Assembly: GCA_944391415.1 (NCBI GenBank)
Contig: CALXTM010000013.1
Span: 1-42,763 of the forward strand
Direction: 5' to 3'
Length of the DNA stretch: 42,763 bases
From: an uncultured Alphaproteobacteria bacterium
GTDB lineage: Bacteria; Pseudomonadota; Alphaproteobacteria; RF32; CAG-239
The translations under genes and the position numbers were made by a program. Positions 34,764 to 42,686 of the stretch are shown in pieces (position 1 is the first letter of the stretch; the number at the start of each line of letters is the position of its first letter). The notes below the pieces were generated by a model. That model was not told the DNA's origin, ran no database searches, and was given only the letters and a program-made list of their open reading frames with translations.

Positions 34764-36553
34764 TGACAATCAGAATTCTGCCGTCAAACCTTGTGAACCA
34801 AATTGCGGCCGGTGAGGTAATTGAAAGGCCGGCCTCGGTCGTAAAAGAATTGGTTGAAAATGCTTTGGATGCCGAAGCAACAGCAATAGAAGTGTATCTG
34901 AATAATGGCGGAAAAACATTTATTGCCGTGGCTGATAACGGTAAAGGAATGGCAAAAGAAGAACTTAATTTGGCGGTGGAAAGACATGCTACCTCCAAAC
35001 TGCCTGATGATGATTTATTTCATATTTGTTTCTTTGGTTTTAGGGGTGAGGCTTTGCCGTCGATTGCCTCGGTTGCGAGGATGAGCATAACTACGCGCCG
35101 AAAAGAAGATGACTGTGCCTGGAAAATAGACGTCGATGGCGGCAGAAAATCAGAAATTGTTCCGGCAGCATATAATCAAGGAACCAGAATAGAAGTCAGA
35201 GATTTGTTTTATGCGGCCCCGGCAAGATTGAAATTTTTGAAATCGGATATCAGCGAAACCGCTAGTTGTCAGGATGTTTTGCAGCGGATTGCATTGGCTA
35301 ATCCAGAAGTTAGTTTTGCTTTTTATGTGGATGGTAAAAAGAAATTTTATTATCCGGCAGGTGGCAAAGATTTGTTTGAGTCACGGCTTGAACGTTTGGG
35401 TCTGGTTATGGGAAAGGAATTTCGAGAGAATGCCATTTTGATTGAGGCCGAACGCGAAGGACTAAAAATCAGCGGTTATGTATCTTTGCCAACTTTGAAC
35501 AAAGCTAATTCGTTGTCGCAGTTTTTGTTTGTAAACAATCGCCCGGTGAGAGATAAGGTATTGTTGGGGGCAATAAGAGGTGCATATCAGGATGTTTTGA
35601 CACGCGGAAGATACCCGATGTGTGCGTTGTTTTTCGATTTGCCGCCGGAGGATGTGGATGTAAATGTGCACCCAACCAAAGCCGAAGTAAGATTTTATGA
35701 TAATAATTTGGTCAGAGGGTTGTTGGTGGCATCAATTCGCAATGCTTTGGCCAGGGCTTCGGGAAAAACCTCAAATACAATCGACTTAAGTAAAATAGCT
35801 GAAGTTGAAACAACAGATTGTTTGTGTGAGCCGGAGTTTAATCCGTCGCCAATACGGGTCGGAGGATATCAAAGTGTTAATTTTGCAACTTCCAGACAGG
35901 CTGAATTGCCTGAGTTGGAGTATAAATTTTCGGTTAGAACCGAGCCTGAAGAAGATGTGCAAAATGCTGCTGAAAGTGGTCCTTTGGGGCTGGCAAAAGC
36001 TCAGATTAACGATACTTATATTATATCCCAGACCGAAGACAGCTTAATTATCGTCGACCAACACGCGGCACATGAAAGAATTGTGATGGAAAGAATTAAG
36101 GCCGGGTTGAATGAGCACAAACCACAAGCCCAAATGTTGTTGATACCAGAGGTGGTTGAGCTTGCATTGCCGGAAAAAAATCGTATTTTGGAGGCGGCAT
36201 CAGATTTGGCAAAATTGGGATTGGAACTGGAAGAATTTGGGCCCAAAGCCGTTATTGTCAGAGCAACTCCGGCTCTTCTGGGTGAGGTCGATGCCAAAGA
36301 ATTGGTGACGGATTTGGCCGAACAAATGGCAGAATGGGGCAGAGAGTTTGAGCTAAAAGAAAAATTGCATTTGGTTTGTGCAACCATGGCTTGCCATGGC
36401 TCAGTCAGAGCCGGCAGACGCCTTAATGTTGCAGAGATGAACCAGTTATTGCGCGATATGGAAAAGACTCCGCATTCTGGACAATGTAACCATGGACGTC
36501 CAACCTATGTGGAGCTTAAGATGAAAGATATTGCAAAGTTATTTGACAGATAG
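34763..36553 (+). CDS. mutL: DNA mismatch repair protein MutL
   Basis: A 596-residue mismatch-repair protein. The GHKL ATPase domain has NALDAEATAIEV, DNGKGM and FRGEALPSIASV. The C-terminal domain has DQHAAHERIVMERI, the DQHA(X)2E(X)4E endonuclease motif of MutL proteins from bacteria without MutH, and the later CNHGRPT. MutL therefore likely nicks the DNA itself. The start is coupled to pgi through TAATG. The ZIP transporter gene follows by eight bases. Confidence 0.96.
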   Translation: MTIRILPSNLVNQIAAGEVIERPASVVKELVENALDAEATAIEVYLNNGGKTFIAVADNGKGMAKEELNLAVERHATSKLPDDDLFHICFFGFRGEALPSIASVARMSITTRRKEDDCAWKIDVDGGRKSEIVPAAYNQGTRIEVRDLFYAAPARLKFLKSDISETASCQDVLQRIALANPEVSFAFYVDGKKKFYYPAGGKDLFESRLERLGLVMGKEFRENAILIEAEREGLKISGYVSLPTLNKANSLSQFLFVNNRPVRDKVLLGAIRGAYQDVLTRGRYPMCALFFDLPPEDVDVNVHPTKAEVRFYDNNLVRGLLVASIRNALARASGKTSNTIDLSKIAEVETTDCLCEPEFNPSPIRVGGYQSVNFATSRQAELPELEYKFSVRTEPEEDVQNAAESGPLGLAKAQINDTYIISQTEDSLIIVDQHAAHERIVMERIKAGLNEHKPQAQMLLIPEVVELALPEKNRILEAASDLAKLGLELEEFGPKAVIVRATPALLGEVDAKELVTDLAEQMAEWGREFELKEKLHLVCATMACHGSVRAGRRLNVAEMNQLLRDMEKTPHSGQCNHGRPTYVELKMKDIAKLFDR

Positions 36554-36561
36554 GATAGATT

Positions 36562-37344
36562 ATGGAAGAAATGTCCGTGTTTATGGAAGGATTTTTGGCT
36601 GCTGTTGCTGCCGGATTGGTAACCGGTTTGGGCGGGTTATGCATATTTTTGAAAAAACGCTATCTTAAATCAGAAATCAATCAGTTTTTGAATTTGGCGG
36701 CAGGAATTATGATGTCGGCATCGTTTTTTTCGTTGTTGGTGCCGGCGATGGGAGATATTTTGTGGCAAGGCGGCAACATTTATGAAGAGGCATTAGGATA
36801 TGTAGCGGCCGTGTCTTTGGGAGTTGTATTGGTATGGGTATTAAATGTGGTATTGCCACATGAACATAACGCCATGGGACGACATGGGCCGAATTTTGAT
36901 ATTCGTAAAGCTTGGTTGTTTATTATTGCCATAACCTTGCATAAATTGCCTGAGGGTTTGGCAGTTGGAGTGGCATACGGGGCGGATAGTTTAATTAATC
37001 CTGTTTCGTTGGTGATTGGAATCGCGGCGCATAATGTGCCTGAAGGACTTACCATTGCAATATCGTTGGTTGGAGCTGGGTATTCAAGAATTAAAGCCTC
37101 AGGCGTGGCGTTTTTGATCGGACTGGTACAGCCGCTCGGGGCTTTGTGCGGATTGGCGTTGATGGGAATAAGTTTTGATATTGTGCCGTTTGGTATGGCC
37201 GTGGCGGGAGGAACCATGCTTTTTGTTGTGGTTAATGAAATTTTGCCTGAAACATATGGAACTAAAGAAACCAATAAATCTGCGGTGGCAGTGTTCTTGG
37301 GATTTATTGTAATGACATATATTACTATGGTGTTTCATGAATAA
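36562..37344 (+). CDS. ZIP-family metal transporter
   Basis: A 260-residue membrane protein with about eight helices. The paired metal-binding motifs HKLPEGLAVGVAYG (helix 4) and HNVPEGLTIAISL (helix 5) define the ZIP family, which imports Zn2+ and sometimes Fe2+ or Mn2+. A short His-containing loop (PHEHNAMGRHGP) lies between helices 3 and 4. An AGGAT ribosome site precedes the ATG. It is the last gene of the mutL transcript. Confidence 0.92.
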   Translation: MEEMSVFMEGFLAAVAAGLVTGLGGLCIFLKKRYLKSEINQFLNLAAGIMMSASFFSLLVPAMGDILWQGGNIYEEALGYVAAVSLGVVLVWVLNVVLPHEHNAMGRHGPNFDIRKAWLFIIAITLHKLPEGLAVGVAYGADSLINPVSLVIGIAAHNVPEGLTIAISLVGAGYSRIKASGVAFLIGLVQPLGALCGLALMGISFDIVPFGMAVAGGTMLFVVVNEILPETYGTKETNKSAVAVFLGFIVMTYITMVFHE

Positions 37345-37361
37345 AAAAACAAAAAAAATGG

Positions 37362-37390
37362 TTGACGATGGGCAAAAGTTAAGTTAAATA
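37362..37390 (+). promoter_or_regulatory. Promoter for tRNA-Ser
   Basis: TTGACG (37362-37367) and TAAATA (37385-37390) are 17 bases apart, 15 bases before the tRNA gene. Confidence 0.7.
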
Positions 37391-37405
37391 TATGCCCTGA
37401 CCGAC

Positions 37406-37493
37406 GGAGAGTTGGCAGAGTGGTAATGCAGCGGATTGCTAATCCGTCACCGGGAATACCGGTGCACAGGTTCGAGTCCTGTACTCTCCGCCA
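37406..37493 (+). tRNA. tRNA-Ser, anticodon GCT
   Basis: 88 nucleotides with encoded CCA. The acceptor stem GGAGAGT/ACTCTCC, anticodon loop TTGCTAA in the stem GCGGA/TCCGT, variable arm CACCGGGAATACCGGTG and T arm CAGGTTCGAGTCCTG fit a class II tRNA-Ser. Confidence 0.95.
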
Positions 37494-37500
37494 TTTTAGT

Positions 37501-37531
37501 AAAGCACCATTGTCTTAATGGTGCTTTTTTT
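37501..37531 (+). terminator. Terminator of tRNA-Ser
   Basis: AAAGCACCATT (37501-37511) pairs over 11 bp with 37517-37527 (loop GTCTT), then a T run, eight bases after the tRNA. Confidence 0.9.
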
Positions 37532-37590
37532 GTTGGAGTTTAAGATTAGTTATAACGGTTAGATGTTTTGGAATACAATTGAAATAAAAG

Positions 37591-37618
37591 TTGACGTTAT
37601 GGGATTTGCGTGTATGAT
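37591..37618 (+). promoter_or_regulatory. Promoter for the rfbACB genes
   Basis: TTGACG (37591-37596) and TATGAT (37613-37618) are 16 bases apart with a TG just before the -10. The transcript would start near 37625, leaving an untranslated leader of about 93 bases in which I see no clear structure. Confidence 0.65.
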
Positions 37619-37718
37619 AGCAGAAAGTTGCATATCAATGTTATAATAACGGTAGAATTGTGACGGTCAAATATGTATCAGGGTTAGCCAATAAAGTAAT
37701 ATATTAGGAGAGCTTTTC

Positions 37719-38600
37719 ATGAAAGGGATTGTTTTAGCCGGAGGAAGCGGCAGCAGATTGTATCCGCTGACAAATGCAATATCGAAACAATTACTGCCGG
37801 TTTATGATAAGCCGATGATATATTATCCCCTTTCGACTTTAATGCTTTTTGGCATAAGGGATATTTTGATTATTTCGACTCCAAGCGACACACCAAATAT
37901 CCAAAAATTGCTTGGTGACGGAAGCAGGATAGGGGTGTCTTTGCAATATCAAATCCAAAATGAACCTAAAGGAATTGCGCAGGCTTTTACCATCGGTGCA
38001 GACTTTATTGCACAAGATGATGTTTGCTTGATTTTGGGAGATAATATTTTTTATTTGGGTGACCAATTTTCGAGATTGCGCGATGAAGTGGCAGAAAATA
38101 CGGGGGCGGTTATCTTCGGCTATCATGTTAATGACCCGGAAAGATTTGGGGTGATTGAGTTTGATGAACAACGAAATGTTTTGTCATTGGAAGAAAAACC
38201 TAATAATCCTAAGTCAAATTATGCTGCGGTAGGGCTTTATTTTTATAAAAACGATGTAGTGGCAAAAGCTCAAAAGCTGCAACCTTCTCCCAGAGGAGAG
38301 CTGGAAATTACAGATTTGAATAATCTTTATTTGCAAGAAAAAAGGTTGAAAATGTGCGAAATTAAAAGAGGGGCAGCGTGGCTTGATGCCGGAACGCCTG
38401 ATAGTTTGCTTGATGCCAGTTTGTATGTGCAACTGATTGAAAAACGTCAGGGATTGAAAATTTCGTGTATTGAAGAAATTGCCTATCGAAGAGGTTTTAT
38501 TGATAAACAACAAATGCAAAAAATTATTGCCGAACTAAAACCAGGAACATATAAAAATTATTTGCAAAATTTGTATGAGGAACATGATGAAGTTTATTAA
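37719..38600 (+). CDS. rfbA: Glucose-1-phosphate thymidylyltransferase
   Basis: A 293-residue nucleotidyltransferase that makes dTDP-glucose, first step of the dTDP-rhamnose-type sugar pathway. It opens with the nucleotide-binding KGIVLAGGSGSRLYPLT and shows KQLLPVYDKPMIYYP, VCLILGDNIFY and EEKPNNPKSNYAAVGLYFY. Length is normal. A TAGGAGAG ribosome site precedes the ATG. The C-terminus overlaps the rfbC start by 14 bases. Confidence 0.97.
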   Translation: MKGIVLAGGSGSRLYPLTNAISKQLLPVYDKPMIYYPLSTLMLFGIRDILIISTPSDTPNIQKLLGDGSRIGVSLQYQIQNEPKGIAQAFTIGADFIAQDDVCLILGDNIFYLGDQFSRLRDEVAENTGAVIFGYHVNDPERFGVIEFDEQRNVLSLEEKPNNPKSNYAAVGLYFYKNDVVAKAQKLQPSPRGELEITDLNNLYLQEKRLKMCEIKRGAAWLDAGTPDSLLDASLYVQLIEKRQGLKISCIEEIAYRRGFIDKQQMQKIIAELKPGTYKNYLQNLYEEHDEVY

Positions 38601-39132
38601 AACCAATATAGAAGGTGTGGTGATAGTTGAGCCAACTGTTTATGAAGATGAGCGCGGTTATTTTTTTGAAAGCTATAATCGGGCTGAGTTTGAGGCAAAC
38701 GGTATTTGTAATGAGTTTGTGCAGGATAATCAGTCAAAATCACGTTATGGTGTAATCAGAGGGTTGCATTGCCAACTGGGCGAGCATGCTCAGGCCAAAT
38801 TGGTTAGAGTGTTGAGCGGAAAGGTGTTGGATGTTGCGGTTGATATAAGAAAAGGTTCTGCTACCTTTGGAAAATATGTAGCTGTTGAATTGTCAGCGGA
38901 AAACAAACGCCAGTTATTTATTCCGCGAGGGTTCTTGCATGGATTTTCGGTTTTGAGCGATGAGGCGGTTTTTGCATATAAATGTGATAATTTTTATTGT
39001 AAAAAGGCTGAGTTTGGTATTCGTTATGATGACGAGGAAATCGGGGTCGATTGGAAAATACCGACAGATAAAGTGGTTGTGAGCCCGAAAGATTGTATGG
39101 CCAATAAATTGAAAGATATTCCGCTTGAATAA
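38587..39132 (+). CDS. rfbC: dTDP-4-dehydrorhamnose 3,5-epimerase
   Basis: A 181-residue cupin enzyme acting third in dTDP-rhamnose synthesis. RGLHCQLGEHAQAKLVRVLSG contains the catalytic His, and DVAVDIRKGSATFGKY and LFIPRGFLHGFSVLS are family segments. The frame is open four codons further up (ATG at 38575), but the ATG at 38587 has GAGGAA upstream at proper spacing and matches the family start (MKFIKTNIEGV). The order rfbA-rfbC-rfbB differs from the E. coli rfbBDAC. Confidence 0.95.
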   Translation: MKFIKTNIEGVVIVEPTVYEDERGYFFESYNRAEFEANGICNEFVQDNQSKSRYGVIRGLHCQLGEHAQAKLVRVLSGKVLDVAVDIRKGSATFGKYVAVELSAENKRQLFIPRGFLHGFSVLSDEAVFAYKCDNFYCKKAEFGIRYDDEEIGVDWKIPTDKVVVSPKDCMANKLKDIPLE

Positions 39133-39173
39133 TAGTATATTTATGTTTCATATTGGAAGGAAAGTTTGGTAAA

Positions 39174-40178
39174 ATGTCTAAGGCAATTTTAGTTACCGGC
39201 GGAGCCGGGTTTATCGGGTCAAATTTTGTTTGTTATTTTTGTCGCAAATATCCACAATATCAAATAATCAATCTGGACAAACTGACATATGCCGGAAATT
39301 TGGACAATGTTGCAGAATGTGAAAATCTGGCAAATTACACGTTTGTTAAAGGGGATATTTGTCAGGCTGATTTTTTGGAACAGATTTTTGCGAAATATGA
39401 TATAAGAGGCGTAATACATTTTGCTGCTGAAAGCCATGTCGACAATTCAATAACCGGACCGAGACCTTTTATTGAGACGAATATATTGGGGACTTTCAAT
39501 TTGTTGGAAGTTGCACGCAAATATTGGATGGATGAGGCAAATAAATATAAAAACGGATATGAAAATTGTCGCTTTCATCATATATCCACCGATGAAGTAT
39601 ATGGCAGTCTGGGAAATACGGGATTGTTTGCGGAGACGACAGCCTATGCACCAAATTCGCCTTATTCGGCAAGCAAGGCAAGTTCCGATTTTTTGGTTAG
39701 AGCATATTATCATACCTTTGGAATGAATGTTACTACCTCAAACTGTTCCAATAATTATGGTCCGAAACAACATAAGGAAAAGCTTATTCCAAAGATTATA
39801 AGTAATTGTCTTAATGAAAAGGATATCCCGATTTATGGCGATGGTAAAAATATCAGAGATTGGCTCTATGTGTTGGATCATTGCAAAGCGATAGATTTGA
39901 TATATCATAAAGGCAAAGCCGGTGAGACATATAATGTCGGCGGTAGAAATGAGCGAACCAATCTGGAAATCGTCAAAACGATTTGTCATATTTTGGATGA
40001 AAAACGTCCTAGAAAACAAGGAAAATATGCCGATCTGATCACTTTTGTCAAAGACAGAGCAGGACACGACAGAAGATATGCAATCGATGCAAGCAAGCTG
40101 GAACGTGAGCTTGGTTGGAAAGCTGAGGAAACTTTTGAAACGGGTATAGTAAAAACTATAGATTGGTATTTACAATAA
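39174..40178 (+). CDS. rfbB: dTDP-glucose 4,6-dehydratase
   Basis: A 334-residue extended short-chain dehydrogenase that turns dTDP-glucose into dTDP-4-keto-6-deoxyglucose. It has the NAD-binding VTGGAGFIGSNF, the FAAESHVDNSI loop, HISTDEVYGSLG with the catalytic Thr-Asp-Glu, and the YSASKAS Tyr-Lys pair. The ATG at 39174 with GGAAGGAAAG ten bases upstream is preferred over a TTG at 39153. No rfbD (the final reductase) follows; the next gene is a TerC protein. Confidence 0.97.
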   Translation: MSKAILVTGGAGFIGSNFVCYFCRKYPQYQIINLDKLTYAGNLDNVAECENLANYTFVKGDICQADFLEQIFAKYDIRGVIHFAAESHVDNSITGPRPFIETNILGTFNLLEVARKYWMDEANKYKNGYENCRFHHISTDEVYGSLGNTGLFAETTAYAPNSPYSASKASSDFLVRAYYHTFGMNVTTSNCSNNYGPKQHKEKLIPKIISNCLNEKDIPIYGDGKNIRDWLYVLDHCKAIDLIYHKGKAGETYNVGGRNERTNLEIVKTICHILDEKRPRKQGKYADLITFVKDRAGHDRRYAIDASKLERELGWKAEETFETGIVKTIDWYLQ

Positions 40179-40230
40179 GAACTAGACGGATTGATATATC
40201 ATTACTTTAAAATGTACGGAGTAAAAAATT

Positions 40231-41193
40231 ATGTGGGATAAGATTGAGTATTTGTTTACACACCATGCTGTGTTGTCGCAGGAAGCAATGTGGGGAATTT
40301 TCGGCGTGGTCGTAATAGCATTGTTGTTTTTTGATTTGTTTATTTTTAACCGCAAAAACGAAGTTCCTAATTTTACGCATACGTTGGTTTTGTGCGTGTT
40401 ATATATTTTGGCGGCATGCGTATTCGGTGTGTTTGTAATATATGAGGAAGGGCTGGATAAAGGAATGGACTTTTTTACCGGTTTTTTGGTAGAGAAGAGC
40501 TTGTCGTTGGATAATATCTTTATTATGTCGTTGGTGTTTGCCTCAATAGGAGTGCCAAGACAATATCAACACAGAGTTTTGTTTTGGGGAATCTTGGGCG
40601 CAATTGTGATGCGTGCACTGCTGATTTGTGTCGGCGAGGCATTGATCAGCAACTTCCATTGGGTACTTTATATCTTTTCGGTAATTCTGGTTTATACCGG
40701 TATTAAAATGCTGGTGGTTAAACACGAAGAAGAAGCAAATTTTGAAGATTCAAAAGTATTTAAGTTGGTTTCAAAACTGTTTCATGTAACAGGCAAAGTT
40801 CATGGCGAGCACTTTTTTGTTAAGGAAAATGGCAAGCATTATATTACTCCGTTGTTTTTTGCATTGTTGGTAATTGAAACAATGGATGTTATATTTGCGC
40901 TTGACAGCATTCCGGCCATATTTTTGATTACGCAGGATGTGTTTATTGTGTATACAAGTAATATATTTGCAATTTTGGGATTGAGGGCTTTGTACTTTTT
41001 GCTGGAAGCGGTGGTTCATAAGTTTAAGTATTTGAAACCGGCCTTGGCAATTATATTGGTCTTCATCGGGTTAAAAATATTTATCCCGAAGTTGTTTGGC
41101 ATAGAGCTTGAGGCTTGGCATTCGCTCACGGTTACTTTTGGATTGTTGTTTGCCGGCATAGGGTTTTCAATATATAAAGTCAAAGAAGCATAA
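40231..41193 (+). CDS. TerC-family membrane protein
   Basis: A 320-residue membrane protein with about nine helices. The family signature is clear: FDLFIFNRKNE near the start, FFTGFLVEKSLSLDNIFIM with the conserved acidic residues inside the membrane, and FFALLVIETMDVIFALDSIPA, then SNIFAILGLRALYFLL. TerC proteins are linked to tellurite resistance and, in later work, to Mn2+ export and loading of secreted metalloproteins. The role here is open. It is 52 bases after rfbB and may be a separate unit. A short hairpin without a T run (41207-41228) follows. Confidence 0.93.
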   Translation: MWDKIEYLFTHHAVLSQEAMWGIFGVVVIALLFFDLFIFNRKNEVPNFTHTLVLCVLYILAACVFGVFVIYEEGLDKGMDFFTGFLVEKSLSLDNIFIMSLVFASIGVPRQYQHRVLFWGILGAIVMRALLICVGEALISNFHWVLYIFSVILVYTGIKMLVVKHEEEANFEDSKVFKLVSKLFHVTGKVHGEHFFVKENGKHYITPLFFALLVIETMDVIFALDSIPAIFLITQDVFIVYTSNIFAILGLRALYFLLEAVVHKFKYLKPALAIILVFIGLKIFIPKLFGIELEAWHSLTVTFGLLFAGIGFSIYKVKEA

Positions 41194-41206
41194 AATAATA
41201 TATATC

Positions 41207-41228
41207 CTGCCTCTAATATAAGAGGCAG
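41207..41228 (+). terminator. Weak hairpin after the TerC gene
   Basis: CTGCCTCT (41207-41214) pairs with AGAGGCAG (41221-41228), loop AATATA. There is no T run, so its role as a terminator is uncertain; the T-flanked stem at 41258-41276 may serve instead. Confidence 0.35.
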
Positions 41229-41244
41229 TGAGCTCGGTAGATTA

Positions 41245-41617
41245 AACCAACAAAAAAGGTCTCGCAAACGGAGACCTTTTTTTAAGGTTGAGCGCGTTTA
41301 GGGTTACTCAAGCCTTTTTCAGGCTTGAGTTGCACGGGCGCTCATGAGCTAAAAGCTCACCGCGATACCCCCGTATCGCTTTCGCTGGTAGTCGAACCCC
41401 AGCCTCTGGGTTTCAAACCCGACATTACCTAACCAACAAAAAAAGGTCTCGCAAACGGAGACCTTTTTTTAAGGTTGAGCGCGTTTAGGGTTACTCAAGC
41501 CTTTTTCAGGCTTGAGTTGCACGGGCGCTCATGAGCTAAAAGCTCACCGCGATACCCCCGTATCGCTTTCGCTGGTAGTCGAACCCCAGCCTCTGGGCTT
41601 CAAACCCGACATTACCT
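41245..41617 (-). repeat. Two tandem, nearly identical hairpin-rich units
   Basis: Unit 1 (41245-41430, 186 bp) and unit 2 (41431-41617, 187 bp) differ by one extra A and one T/C change. Each holds, in plus coordinates of unit 1: a symmetric terminator stem GGTCTC/GAGACC (41258-41276) flanked by A6 and T7; a 7-bp outer stem TGAGCGC/GCGCTCA (41289-41295 with 41338-41344) around a perfect 10-bp hairpin (41306-41330); TGAGCT/AGCTCA (41345-41359); GCGATAC/GTATCGC (41362-41379); and GGGTT/AACCC (41408-41420). No open frame explains them. On the minus strand each unit would be about 149 bases of structured RNA ending at the terminator. See findings. Confidence 0.85.
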
Positions 41618-41655
41618 AACCAACAAAAAAGGTCTCGCAAACGGAGACCTTTTTT
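41618..41655 (-). terminator. Terminator of tRNA-Lys (third copy of the repeat terminator)
   Basis: The same GGTCTC/GAGACC stem with A and T runs as in the two upstream units, starting 2 bases after the tRNA-Lys 3' end on the minus strand. The stem is symmetric and could work in both directions. Confidence 0.8.
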
Positions 41656-41657
41656 AT

Positions 41658-41733
41658 TGGTAGGCGCGTGGGGGTTCGAACCCCAGACCCACTGATTAAG
41701 AGTCAGTTGCTCTACCAACTGAGCTACGCACCC
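41658..41733 (-). tRNA. tRNA-Lys, anticodon CTT
   Basis: 76 nucleotides including encoded CCA. Read on the minus strand: acceptor GGGTGCG/CGCGCCT (two G-T pairs), D arm GCTCAGTTGGTAGAGC, anticodon loop CTCTTAA in the stem ACTGA/TCAGT, and T arm CTGGGGTTCGAACCCCCAC. All parts fit an elongator tRNA-Lys. Confidence 0.95.
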
Positions 41734-41750
41734 ATATCAATGATAGCCGG

Positions 41751-41779
41751 ACTATAATTCGTCTTTATTTTTTTTGCAA
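41751..41779 (-). promoter_or_regulatory. Promoter for tRNA-Lys
   Basis: On the minus strand TTGCAA (41779-41774) and TATAGT (41756-41751) are 17 bases apart, about 18 bases before the tRNA. The same transcript could continue into the tandem units if the first terminator leaks. Confidence 0.65.
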
Positions 41780-41819
41780 GAGTTTTTTTTATAAATTTGA
41801 TAATATATGTAAGAAAAAC

Positions 41820-41847
41820 TTGCTTTAATCTAAAATTGAGATATAAA
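41820..41847 (+). promoter_or_regulatory. Candidate promoter for the AsmA-like gene
   Basis: TTGCTT (41820-41825) and TATAAA (41842-41847) are 16 bases apart, 35 bases before the ATG at 41882. Confidence 0.5.
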
Positions 41848-41881
41848 GGTAATTACAGATAATTTTGAGGAGAACAGTTAA

Positions 41882-42670
41882 ATGAAATTTGTTAAATATA
41901 CTTTGCTTACATTACTAGCATTGATCGTAATTGTGCTGGTTGCAGGTTGGTTGTATCTTGAGCCTTTGGTCAAAGGTGTTGTTAATAAGTTTGGCTCTCA
42001 GGTTGCGGGAACAGAGGTCTCTTTGGCCGGATTTTCGTTGCATCCGTTGGATGGCGAGGTCGAGATTAAAGGATTTACCGTTGCTAATCCGAAAGGATAT
42101 ACGACGCCGAATCTGTTAAGTCTGGGCGGAATCTTTGTAAAGGTTGACCCGAAAAGTTTGTTCTCTGACACAATCGTGGTAGAAAATGTCAGAATTACTA
42201 AACCAGAGTTGACTTATGAAATGCCGGATTTCTCAACAAGCAATGTTATGCAATTGCAAGAAAATGTTGCTCGTAATACGGCAAAGAAATCTACTCCTGC
42301 ACCTAAAGAAGATAAAGCGGAAGATTCTTCTGCAGCTGCATCCAAGAGTGTTGTTATTCGCAAAGTCTTGGTAGAAGATGGTGCTTTGTCTGCTTTGACA
42401 CCTTTGCAAAAGGATAAAAAGCCTTTGACTTTGAATCTGCCGGCAATCGAAATAAACGGAATTGGTGATGGTAAGAAAAATATGACTATTGATGAGTCAA
42501 TTGCCATCGTATTCAATAAAATTTTGTTTAACGCAACTTCGGTTGTCACCAAAGAGCTTGGTAATGTGTCAGATATGGCGCAAAAGGCTGCCAATAAAGC
42601 ACTTGATCAGGTAAAAGAACAAGTGCCTGAAGGAGCATCGGGCTTGTTGGATAAGGTTAAATTCTGGTAG
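41882..42670 (+). CDS. AsmA-like envelope protein
   Basis: A 262-residue protein with one N-terminal membrane helix (about residues 7-27) and a periplasmic part. The segment VNKFGSQVAGTEVSLAGFSLHPLDGEVEIKGFTVANPKGY, then LFSDTIVVENVRITKPELTYE, resembles the N-terminal repeat of AsmA/DUF748-type proteins, which bridge or regulate the space between the two membranes and are linked to lipid transport. A low-complexity Ala/Ser/Lys/Glu linker (about 138-160) and a C-terminal helical part follow. It is far shorter than full AsmA (about 600 residues) and matches the shorter single-domain relatives. A GAGGAG site precedes the ATG. Confidence 0.7.
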   Translation: MKFVKYTLLTLLALIVIVLVAGWLYLEPLVKGVVNKFGSQVAGTEVSLAGFSLHPLDGEVEIKGFTVANPKGYTTPNLLSLGGIFVKVDPKSLFSDTIVVENVRITKPELTYEMPDFSTSNVMQLQENVARNTAKKSTPAPKEDKAEDSSAAASKSVVIRKVLVEDGALSALTPLQKDKKPLTLNLPAIEINGIGDGKKNMTIDESIAIVFNKILFNATSVVTKELGNVSDMAQKAANKALDQVKEQVPEGASGLLDKVKFW

Positions 42671-42686
42671 AATTTGATTGTTATAA

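Noticed and set aside
41245..41617. Tandem units considered as CRISPR or as complete tRNA genes
   Set aside because: There are only two long adjacent copies without spacers, and no unit folds into a cloverleaf with a T arm and CCA; the tRNA likeness is partial.
41536..41718. Leftward frame of 60 codons across tRNA-Lys
   Set aside because: It is the translation of the tRNA and part of the tandem unit (the WGSNPHAPTN pattern is typical of read-through tRNA genes).
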